A DNA stretch of 23,008 nucleotides from a virus. Both the position numbers and the translations under genes were made by a program. Location of the stretch: positions 1 through 23,008 of the IMG/VR virus record IMGVR_UViG_3300025030_000426; one strand, given 5' to 3'. The notes beneath the pieces were generated by a model. The model had not been told where the DNA came from and searched no databases. It saw only the letters and a list, made by a program, of their open reading frames with translations. Within the stretch, counting starts at the first letter, position 1. Each line of letters begins with the position of its first letter. Positions 17,351 through 23,008 of the stretch are shown piece by piece.

Positions 17351-18355
17351 TTAATCTTTATAAATTTCAGAACTTATAATTTTATTCCACTTTCTTTCAA
17401 AATAATATGGAGGAGAACATTCTAATAATATTTTTCCTATTTCATAGGCTCTACGACTGCCAATTGAATAAGAATAACAACCGTTGCTTTTGCAAATGTT
17501 GGCAGATTTAGAGTGCGCGGGCAATCTCCATTTATCAAAATAATATTTAATCCAATTCATCATATCTTCTGTCCCGCGAATAGATATAGATAAAGATTTG
17601 TTATATTTTATACCCTCTTTAGTTTTGTATTTATTTATCGTATTTCTTATACATCCGTCCCCGTCTATATATCCAATTATAAACGACTTTATACAATTTA
17701 TATCCTGTAAAAATGGTGGTTTTAAAGTGAAAGTTTTGCGCGGAGTAATATTAAAATTTTTTTCTAAATCAACAATATATTCAGGAGAATTAAAATTTAT
17801 ACAAGACATATAGATATATTTATTATATTCTTTATTATATTGCGAGGAATTATGTATTTCACCAGTATAATTTATTTCATCTTTAAATTTAAAAAGAAAA
17901 TCCTTATCTCTTGAATTTATTGCAATTTTAAATTCATTGTCTTCCGACAAACAACCGTCCGCAGCAATAAACCCAGCATAATACGAATTTGTAATATTTG
18001 TAATGTTAAAAAAATTTGAATTTCTTTCGTGTTTTCTATTGCCAAGAGACGACATCTTAAAATTTGTTTCTTTATTCTTTAATCCTAAAATTGCGCACCT
18101 TGCCTTAATTGAACTTTTTGTATGTAATGGAACTAATTTATAAATTTCATCATAAGTAATATTTCCATAATTTTCTATTAGAATTTTATCTTCTTCTTTT
18201 TTCCAAAAACCTTTTTTTCTGTCAGGAGTTAATTGATATACTCTATCTTTTACTACTTGTTTTGATCTATTTAAAATTTCTGCTATTTCGGAATATTCCA
18301 TCGCTTTAAAATTTTTTAAAATAAATTCATCTTCATTTTTCGTCCATCTTCTCAT
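17351..18355 (-). CDS. LAGLIDADG homing endonuclease with two Myb/SANT-like repeats
   Basis: I place the start at the ATG at 18355 (334 residues). It overlaps the TGA of the glycosyltransferase as ATGA, so translation is probably coupled; the open frame extends seven codons further to a TTG. Two N-terminal helix-turn-helix repeats resemble Myb/SANT domains: RRWTKNEDEFILKNF and GFWKKEEDKILIENYG, each followed by a second helix pair. The nuclease part has both dodecapeptide motifs, YAGFIAADG (about 126-134) and IIGYIDGDG (226-234), whose acidic residues bind the catalytic metals, so one chain can cut as a pseudo-dimer. Both flanking glycosyltransferase genes are intact at this junction and no intron core surrounds it, so it is free-standing. 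Confidence 0.9.
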   Translation of the reverse strand: MRRWTKNEDEFILKNFKAMEYSEIAEILNRSKQVVKDRVYQLTPDRKKGFWKKEEDKILIENYGNITYDEIYKLVPLHTKSSIKARCAILGLKNKETNFKMSSLGNRKHERNSNFFNITNITNSYYAGFIAADGCLSEDNEFKIAINSRDKDFLFKFKDEINYTGEIHNSSQYNKEYNKYIYMSCINFNSPEYIVDLEKNFNITPRKTFTLKPPFLQDINCIKSFIIGYIDGDGCIRNTINKYKTKEGIKYNKSLSISIRGTEDMMNWIKYYFDKWRLPAHSKSANICKSNGCYSYSIGSRRAYEIGKILLECSPPYYFERKWNKIISSEIYKD

Positions 18356-19599
18356 TTCAACTCCAACATTTCCCAACTTTTATAATTTTCTCTAAATTTT
18401 TTAATTTCTCGCTCGAAAGTTTCGTCCCATTTTTTTACTACGTCGTCATGATTAAAATTTTTTAAACAATACTTTCTACATTTTTGCCCAACTTCTCTTC
18501 TTTTTTCTGGACCTAGTTCGTACATTTTAATAAATGCGTCTGAAATTGTTTCGACAGAACAGTATTGTTCTTTTATAAAGGGAACAGTTTGACTTCCAAC
18601 TAAAGTTTCAAATTCGACAGGCAAAGCAATTCCGTTCTCTTCCCCCGTTTCGTGATCTATAACTTGTCTCGTCATTCCGCCAGTTTTTACGGCAACAATA
18701 GGATTACCAACTTGGAGTGCCTCTGTCAAAGATAATCCCCAGCCTTCATTCATGCTTATTTGGACACAAAAGTCAGAAATGTTATGAAGAACATTCATTT
18801 TTTCAAATTCAAGGTGGTCTCTTGAAAAAAATACATTTTCTTGAATATTAAAATACTCAACTGTTTGAAACAAATTTGGCCCTTCGCCATCTAAAGGTTC
18901 AGAATGACAAATTAAAGTTGCTTTTCTATGCCCGTGTTTTCTTTCTAATTTGTCAAGAAATAATTTCCAAGACCACATCAAATCATTTGGTCGTTTTCTT
19001 TTAGCATTTCTATTAATCCATATAGCAACAAGATGATCCATTCTGTCTTTTCCAAGAAGTTGTTTTTTATACATTAATTTTTGATCTTCTGGCAATGGAA
19101 AAAAAATATTTTGTGGAAGTGCGTGTGGAACAAAATTAATTCTTTCTGGAACTATTTCATTTAATAATTCATAAGTTAAATAAGATATACAATTTAACCA
19201 ATCTGCGGAACGATAAATCCAGAAATTAAATTTTGGACTAGGATCACAATCCCAAATATTCCACCACAAAATATTTGAAATTTGGTGAATTTCATCCTCC
19301 ATCGCTAAAAGCCATTCGAAAAATCTTGGATCGGTGAAAAGAAAAACACAATCTGGTTTTTCTGTTACTAATAATTGACGCAACATTTGCGGATCCGAAA
19401 ATCCATCAACCGGTTTAATTATAAAATCTTCATTTACAACGATAGTATCATAATTTGCGTGTTTTATCGCACCCCCAATACATTTAAAAGAATATTTTCC
19501 AGTTTTTATGAGACCCTCAATCAAATGTCTGCTCTGCGTTCCAACCATTTTTCTGTTGCTTTTATGACCTTGAAAATCATTTTCAAGGCGGGCAAACAT
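18352..19599 (-). CDS. Glycosyltransferase (GT-B fold); N-terminus disrupted by group I intron
   Basis: The protein resembles phage family-1/4 glycosyltransferases: GTQSRHLIEGLIKTGKY, FLFTDPRFFEWLLAMEDEIHQ, WNIWDCDP, NFVPHALPQNIFFPLP, INRNAKRKRP (phosphate contact) and NEGWGLSLTEALQVGNPIVA with EX7E at Glu285 and Glu293. The sugar and acceptor are unknown. The first 18-19 residues (MFARLENDFQGHKSNRKM) do not look like the family and are encoded by the last two intron hairpins; the genuine part starts at GTQSRHL, with exon 2 predicted from 19544. The usual first beta-strand is missing. The ATG at 19599 has GAGG 9 nt upstream, so unspliced RNA might still be translated. Function in the absence of the first strand is doubtful. 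Confidence 0.75.
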   Translation of the reverse strand: MFARLENDFQGHKSNRKMVGTQSRHLIEGLIKTGKYSFKCIGGAIKHANYDTIVVNEDFIIKPVDGFSDPQMLRQLLVTEKPDCVFLFTDPRFFEWLLAMEDEIHQISNILWWNIWDCDPSPKFNFWIYRSADWLNCISYLTYELLNEIVPERINFVPHALPQNIFFPLPEDQKLMYKKQLLGKDRMDHLVAIWINRNAKRKRPNDLMWSWKLFLDKLERKHGHRKATLICHSEPLDGEGPNLFQTVEYFNIQENVFFSRDHLEFEKMNVLHNISDFCVQISMNEGWGLSLTEALQVGNPIVAVKTGGMTRQVIDHETGEENGIALPVEFETLVGSQTVPFIKEQYCSVETISDAFIKMYELGPEKRREVGQKCRKYCLKNFNHDDVVKKWDETFEREIKKFRENYKSWEMLELK

Positions 19600-20731
19600 T
19601 TCTGTTTGCCTCTCTATGTCTCCATAGAGTTCAGACTATATCTTCATCACTTTTTAAAATGATGCTCGGCGTGTAGTCGTTGAGGGGTCAACCACGACTT
19701 CCCTGCGGATTGTCTCTATTTTGTGAATTTTTACACTTTTTTGTGAGATGGTCAGTCTCGCGTATCACAAACCTAACAAGAGTTTCCCGCATATAGCCAA
19801 GTTAAGTGGCATTGAAATCTATATACCACTAAATGAAAGAGGGTGGTCCGAAAACCATAATATCTTGTATTTATTCGACATTTTGTATCTCCATTAAATT
19901 TTCAATTCTCCTTTTCAATTTATTTACCGTGCCTTCTTTATTTCTTCTATATTCATTTTCCCATATAATTTCAACTCTATTATTTGATTTAGTTAAATCT
20001 AAAATTTTTCTATTATCTTTATCCCATATTTGTTTTGCTGTCTTTTTCGAAACTGGGTTGAAAAAATCTTTATTATAAAAAGACGGATCGGCGTGCCAAA
20101 AACATCCATTAAATTCTATAATTAATCTTAATTCTTTTATTAAAATATCTACTTTATAATATTTTTCTTCGCTTATATAAACTCTTTTTTCTTTCTCAAC
20201 ACATAGTTGTGGAAACTCTTTTTTTATTGTTGAATATAAATCTAGACTATTTTTTGATGTTGATTTAATTGTATTTGAATTTACCCAATTATCATAAGTT
20301 CCATTTTTAATATAAAATTTAGACGCGCAAGGTCTAGAACAAAATCCGTTTCTTTCTCTGTCTCTAAAAAAAGGTAGATTACAAAATCTACAAATATATT
20401 TTTGAGCCCTCTTTCTTGAAGAAACTCTTGTTCTATTACATCTATGTTTGTTGAAACATAATTTCGAGCAAGTTTTTTGATTCATCGCTTTTGGATTAAA
20501 TTTATTTTTACAAACTATACAAATAATATCAAAATTATATATACAATCTCTTGAACAAAAATGATGTCCGGCATTTTTTCTTTTCTTGCTTCCTAACGCT
20601 CCTTTCGGTGCTTCAAAAATTTTCTTACACGCATCACATCGAAAAACTAATATTTTTTTCTTTCGTTTCTTTTTATCTTTACCGACAGAAACAACAATTT
20701 TCTCTTCTATAAACACTCATTTTAATTATAA
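19545..20731 (-). ncRNA. Group I intron with homing endonuclease gene in the P1 loop
   Basis: Conserved core elements fold by hand on the minus strand. P2 pairs 19830-19823 with 19812-19805. P3 pairs CUUGGC (19801-19796) with GCCGAG (19670-19665). P4 pairs UGCGG (19791-19787) with CCGCA (19708-19704). P6 pairs GGG/GUC with GAC/CCC near 19703-19683. P7 pairs GACUA (19678-19674) with UAGUC (19638-19634). P8 is a 19664-19645 hairpin. P9, P9.1 (GAAA loop) and P9.2 are perfect hairpins at 19629-19612, 19610-19591 and 19588-19568. P1 would pair exon GGUU (20735-20732) with GACC (19848-19845), giving the required U-G at the splice site; the intron would end in G19545. Length would be 1187 nt. The core is strong; the exact ends are a prediction. 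Confidence 0.85.
19871..20716 (-). CDS. Vsr-like (EDxHD-type) homing endonuclease with three zinc ribbons, intron-encoded
   Basis: The open frame starts at GTG 20716 (281 residues); no in-frame ATG occurs before residue 78. Three CxxC...CxxxC zinc ribbons follow one another: Cys27/30/54/58, Cys66/69/83/87 and Cys109/112/126/130. The C-terminal nuclease domain has YYKVDILIKELRLIIEFNG, then CFWHADP (Asp190, Glu201, His208, Asp210), the arrangement of Vsr-like EDxHD enzymes such as the intron-encoded I-Bth0305I. It ends about 20 nt before the intron's internal guide region, so it fills the loop of P1. It would make the intron mobile by cutting intronless alleles of the glycosyltransferase gene. 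A minus-strand TATAAT just upstream may drive it independently. Confidence 0.85.
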   Translation of the reverse strand: MFIEEKIVVSVGKDKKKRKKKILVFRCDACKKIFEAPKGALGSKKRKNAGHHFCSRDCIYNFDIICIVCKNKFNPKAMNQKTCSKLCFNKHRCNRTRVSSRKRAQKYICRFCNLPFFRDRERNGFCSRPCASKFYIKNGTYDNWVNSNTIKSTSKNSLDLYSTIKKEFPQLCVEKEKRVYISEEKYYKVDILIKELRLIIEFNGCFWHADPSFYNKDFFNPVSKKTAKQIWDKDNRKILDLTKSNNRVEIIWENEYRRNKEGTVNKLKRRIENLMEIQNVE

Positions 20732-20753
20732 AACCTCGCTAATTACTTGTATG
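20725..20753 (-). promoter_or_regulatory. Candidate promoter for the endonuclease, overlapping a plus-strand -10-like box
   Basis: On the minus strand a perfect TATAAT (20730-20725) is preceded after 17 nt by CATACA (20753-20748), a weak -35. The start point would fall close to the GTG at 20716. On the plus strand the same bases read TATAAA (20727-20732), suitably placed about 18 nt before the protease ATG, though without a recognisable -35. One short A/T-rich segment may thus serve both divergent genes. Confidence 0.35.
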
Positions 20754-21287
20754 GAAAAATTTTTATTTTTTCTTCTTTTTCTCGCACCAGTTTTATTCTC
20801 TTTAACCTCTCTTCACGAATTATACCATATCATCATTTATAAACTTCAAGGGTATAAACCCCGTATTTATCTAATTCCAGAATTCACCTCTCGTCGTTAT
20901 TTCGGCTTCATTCCAGGAATTCGTTTTGGAAGATTTAGCGAAGTTGGGCAAATTGAATTACCCAAATGGCAGGAGGGGTTAGTTTATTTGATGCCTGTCA
21001 TAATAGAAACAATTATATTTTCTATATCATTTTCATTATATATAATTTATGGCTCTATAAAAATTGATTGGCTCAATATTTTAACTTTAATGTTTATTTT
21101 AGGAAATTTATTTGACGCAGCCAAAAACCTTTTTCAATCATTTTTTCCAAAATTTTGGATTTTGGATACAAATAAAGTAATTGAGGCGTGGGAAGCACCT
21201 AGGATTTTATTTAATATTTTAGGAATATTATATTTAATATCTTTTATATTATTTGTCTGGTTTATTTTTCACTTTAATTTCATTTGA
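20751..21287 (+). CDS. Small integral-membrane zinc metalloprotease-like protein (M50/DUF3267-like)
   Basis: The 178-residue protein is the only plus-strand gene. I start it at ATG 20751, which gives a hydrophobic first helix (residues 4-20) leading straight into HELYH (22-26), an HEXXH zinc site. Further helices lie at about 78-100, 107-122 and 150-175. A GNLFDAAKN segment (118-126) offers Asp122 as a likely third zinc ligand, the layout of M50-type and DUF3267 intramembrane proteases. Family assignment rests on these motifs alone. The frame is open upstream to 20586 but that part overlaps the endonuclease and is not protein-like. Its 3' end overlaps the convergent nuclease gene by 19 nt. 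Strand and content suggest an inserted accessory (moron) gene, perhaps acting on host membrane proteins; this is inference. Confidence 0.7.
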   Translation: MEKFLFFLLFLAPVLFSLTSLHELYHIIIYKLQGYKPRIYLIPEFTSRRYFGFIPGIRFGRFSEVGQIELPKWQEGLVYLMPVIIETIIFSISFSLYIIYGSIKIDWLNILTLMFILGNLFDAAKNLFQSFFPKFWILDTNKVIEAWEAPRILFNILGILYLISFILFVWFIFHFNFI

Positions 21288-22078
21288 ATCCAGTTTTTAC
21301 AATAATCCGTATCTTTAAATTCGCAATATTCACAACTTGTTCTATTTTTAAAAAATCTATCATTCATTAAATTAAAAACCATATTTCCCATATTTTTAAA
21401 GGCTCTTTCAGAGGTTTTCTCCCCAACCGAAACTGAAAATAATTCGCACCTCTTCCCGTCTTTCATTTTTCTCTTTAAAATAATAAAGGCGCAACGTATA
21501 TCTTTTAAATCAATATTATGTTTTTTTGACCAAATATTTTTATAATAAATTAATTGAGATTTAACAATAAAATTTTGTTTTTTCTGTCGTGACCAATTAT
21601 ACATCGCAGTTTTCCAGTCAAGAATATGATATATATTTTTCTCTTTTTTATTCTTTACTTTTATAACAGCATCAATATATCCTTTTAATTTTATGTTTCC
21701 GCCAACAATTTCCTCATTAATCAATTCTTCTGCTTTAACCGCTTCCCAATTAGGAAATTCTTTTTCCATAAAATCAGGAATTTCTTCTAAAATCTTCTTA
21801 AGTTCTTCCATCCATTCTTCAATATTTCCAAAATTATTTAATCCCCATTCCTCTTCAAGAATTTTTATAGCAATATCTTTATCCATCTCCCTTGTTTCAA
21901 TAAAATTTTGACAAGAAGCATGAATAGCAGTCCCAAAAGCAGAATATTCGTTCGGGGCGCCTAAATCAATACCGTCAATATATTTTAATTTATGCCTATA
22001 AGAACAATCGTTCCAGATTTGGAACTCGGAAAAAGAGATATGAGATTTTTTGGTGGGAAGTTGAATTAATTCAGACAT
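21269..22078 (-). CDS. PD-(D/E)XK nuclease with Fe-S-type cysteines (RecB/Cas4-like)
   Basis: The 269-residue protein starts SFSEFQIWNDCSYRHKLKYI, a typical opening of PDDEXK_1 domains, then FGTAIH (48-53) and the core GYIDAVIKV (133-141) plus ILDWKTA (152-158), giving Asp136, Asp154 and Lys156, and the QLIYY helix (175-179). Cys25 together with Cys249, Cys252 and Cys260 matches the one-plus-three cysteine pattern that holds a 4Fe-4S cluster in AddB and Cas4 nucleases. It most likely trims single- or double-stranded DNA ends in phage recombination or host DNA breakdown. It ends in TGA. There is no CRISPR array or other cas gene in the window, so I do not read it as a Cas4. It follows the Dam gene with a 48-nt gap. 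Confidence 0.85.
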   Translation of the reverse strand: MSELIQLPTKKSHISFSEFQIWNDCSYRHKLKYIDGIDLGAPNEYSAFGTAIHASCQNFIETREMDKDIAIKILEEEWGLNNFGNIEEWMEELKKILEEIPDFMEKEFPNWEAVKAEELINEEIVGGNIKLKGYIDAVIKVKNKKEKNIYHILDWKTAMYNWSRQKKQNFIVKSQLIYYKNIWSKKHNIDLKDIRCAFIILKRKMKDGKRCELFSVSVGEKTSERAFKNMGNMVFNLMNDRFFKNRTSCEYCEFKDTDYCKNWIQMKLK

Positions 22079-22093
22079 GTTATTTTATAACAT
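22077..22093. repeat. 17-bp palindrome over the nuclease start codon
   Basis: ATGTTAT, three T residues, then ATAACAT form a perfect 7-bp inverted repeat. The minus-strand start codon of the nuclease gene (22078-22076) overlaps its end. It could be a repressor operator or, in RNA, a hairpin covering the start codon. A second short A/T palindrome (AATTTAAATT, about 22104-22113) lies just upstream. No Shine-Dalgarno sequence is present. Confidence 0.5.
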
Positions 22094-22126
22094 AGCACAT
22101 CTAAATTTAAATTGCTTGGAGAAGTT

Positions 22127-22903
22127 TTAACAAATGATTAAAACTTCTTTGATTTTCCCACGATTTTTACAACTTATATTTCTATTCGCAGAATAGGTTA
22201 AAATCTCACACCCTTTATATAATTCATAAATTAATGGAACATCCGCATTAGAAGCAAAAACAGATGCTTTGCTATTTTTTGACAATTCTGCAAGTTTTTT
22301 TTGTTTTGTTAAATCAAAACCAGATGAAGTATATGAAGTAAAATTTGCTGTTTTTGATACACTTATATAAGGTGGATCGATATAACAAACATCCGTTTCT
22401 TTTACTTCTTTAAATGTCTCTTCAAAATCCTGACATTTAAAAATACATTTATCAGCCTTAAAATTAATAAAATATTCCATTTCTTTTCGCGGAAAATAAG
22501 GGTTTTTATATTTTCCGAAAGGAACATTAAACTGATTTTTTTTATTATAACGACACAGCCCATTAAAACAATGTCGATTAAGATATAAAAAAAACGCTGG
22601 GTCTCTATTGCTGTTAAATTCAGTTCTTAATTCGTTGTAAGTTTCTTTATTATTATATTTTTTATCAAAAAATTTCCAGCATTCATAAATAAAACCATTT
22701 TTTCGTTCTTGAAGATTTATATAAAAATTTATTAAATCTTGATTTAGATCGCAAAGAAGATACTCTTCGTAATCAACATTTATAAACACCGCTCCAGCGC
22801 CTACAAAAGGCTCTACGAGACGATTTTTTGTTTTTGGTAGGCGAGGCAGGATGAAGGATAAATATTTATATTTGCCACCAACCCATTTAAGAAAAGGTTT
22901 CAC
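22127..22903 (-). CDS. dam: DNA adenine-N6 methyltransferase, Dam (D12 class)
   Basis: The 258-residue protein has the ordered motifs of Dam/D12-class enzymes: FLKWVGGKYKYL (4-15), the S-adenosylmethionine-binding EPFVGAGAVF (31-40), the CDLNQDLINFY strand-helix (51-61), the YLNRHCFNGLCRYN region (107-120) with NVPFGKYKNPYF, and the catalytic DPPY (176-179). The length fits T4 and E. coli Dam. It methylates adenine, probably at GATC, to protect phage DNA from host nucleases or mark it; the target site is inferred from the family. The start is GTG at 22903, which overlaps the TGA of the upstream gene (GTGA), so translation is probably coupled. Confidence 0.92.
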   Translation of the reverse strand: MKPFLKWVGGKYKYLSFILPRLPKTKNRLVEPFVGAGAVFINVDYEEYLLCDLNQDLINFYINLQERKNGFIYECWKFFDKKYNNKETYNELRTEFNSNRDPAFFLYLNRHCFNGLCRYNKKNQFNVPFGKYKNPYFPRKEMEYFINFKADKCIFKCQDFEETFKEVKETDVCYIDPPYISVSKTANFTSYTSSGFDLTKQKKLAELSKNSKASVFASNADVPLIYELYKGCEILTYSANRNISCKNRGKIKEVLIIC

Positions 22904-23008
22904 AAAATGACTTTGGCATACTTATGCCACTCAAACAAGAAGAGTTTTTTGCCGTCGCAGAAAGCCTTTATGAAACCACCAGTTTTTGGATTTTCAAATT
23001 CATTAAGA
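22900..23008 (-). CDS. C-terminal fragment of an unknown gene
   Basis: An open frame enters from the right edge and ends in TGA at 22902-22900. The visible end contains NEFENPKTGGFIKAFCDGKK and then LFLFEWHKYAKVIL. The 4-nt overlap with the dam start supports real coding and a shared message. Too little is visible to name a family. Confidence 0.6.
   Translation of the reverse strand, partial: LNEFENPKTGGFIKAFCDGKKLFLFEWHKYAKVIL

Noticed and set aside
20739-20741. Recoded TAG allowing exon 1 to be read through
   Set aside because: The fibre gene ends at a TAG followed by the next gene in another frame, so TAG looks like a normal stop; even with read-through there is a TAA a few codons upstream and no start codon.
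20720-20820. Exon 1 running through another minus-strand frame opposite the protease gene
   Set aside because: One frame is open (from a GTG near 20786) but is Lys/Glu-rich, has no likeness to a glycosyltransferase N-terminus, and needs different splice ends; the plus strand with HELYH is the real coding strand.
21269-22078. Cas4 of a CRISPR system
   Set aside because: The fold and cysteines are shared by many phage RecB-like nucleases; there is no array, cas1 or cas2 nearby.

Overview
The window is part of the genome of a large tailed phage with a contractile tail (T4-like gene content), or of a prophage-like copy of one. The evidence is a run of baseplate genes (an OB-fold hub/spike protein, a gp25-like wedge protein, a gp6/J-like wedge protein and a tail-protein-I-like protein), tail fibres with repeats, a gp55-like late sigma factor, a Dam methylase and three homing endonucleases. 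The DNA is AT-rich except around the 3' end of the fibre module. Almost no gene has a Shine-Dalgarno sequence; starts sit behind A/T-rich tracts, as in Bacteroidota and some other low-GC groups. I infer such a host only weakly. TAA, TGA and TAG all act as stops, so the code looks standard.

Nearly everything is on the minus strand, so transcription runs from high to low coordinates. From the right: an unknown C-terminal fragment, a Dam adenine methylase, and a RecB/Cas4-like PD-(D/E)XK nuclease with four iron-sulfur-type cysteines. The only plus-strand gene follows, a small HEXXH membrane metalloprotease (20751-21287). Next is a group I intron (about 19545-20731) carrying a Vsr-like (EDxHD) homing endonuclease, then a glycosyltransferase, a LAGLIDADG homing endonuclease and a second glycosyltransferase.

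The virion part (1-16143) holds a small membrane protein, the sigma factor, a 120-residue helical protein, the hub/spike protein, a hydrophobic unknown, gp25-like and gp6-like wedge proteins, and a GIY-YIG homing endonuclease inserted between structural genes. It continues with a 503-residue structural protein, a 1183-residue protein with two LamG-like domains around a tail-protein-I-like core, an 859-residue repetitive fibre protein, a second fibre-tip-like protein, and a partial zinc-ribbon protein behind a sigma70-like promoter. Short gaps and overlaps suggest long co-transcribed units.

The most unusual locus is the intron. Its core can be folded by eye (P1-P9.2). The predicted junction rebuilds a Gly-Phe-Gly-Thr-Gln sequence at the start of the glycosyltransferase, but the 5' exon frame is closed by TAG and has no start codon, and the opposite-strand protease begins there. 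The long open reading frame of the glycosyltransferase therefore starts inside intron hairpins. This looks like an intron-containing gene whose first exon was lost.
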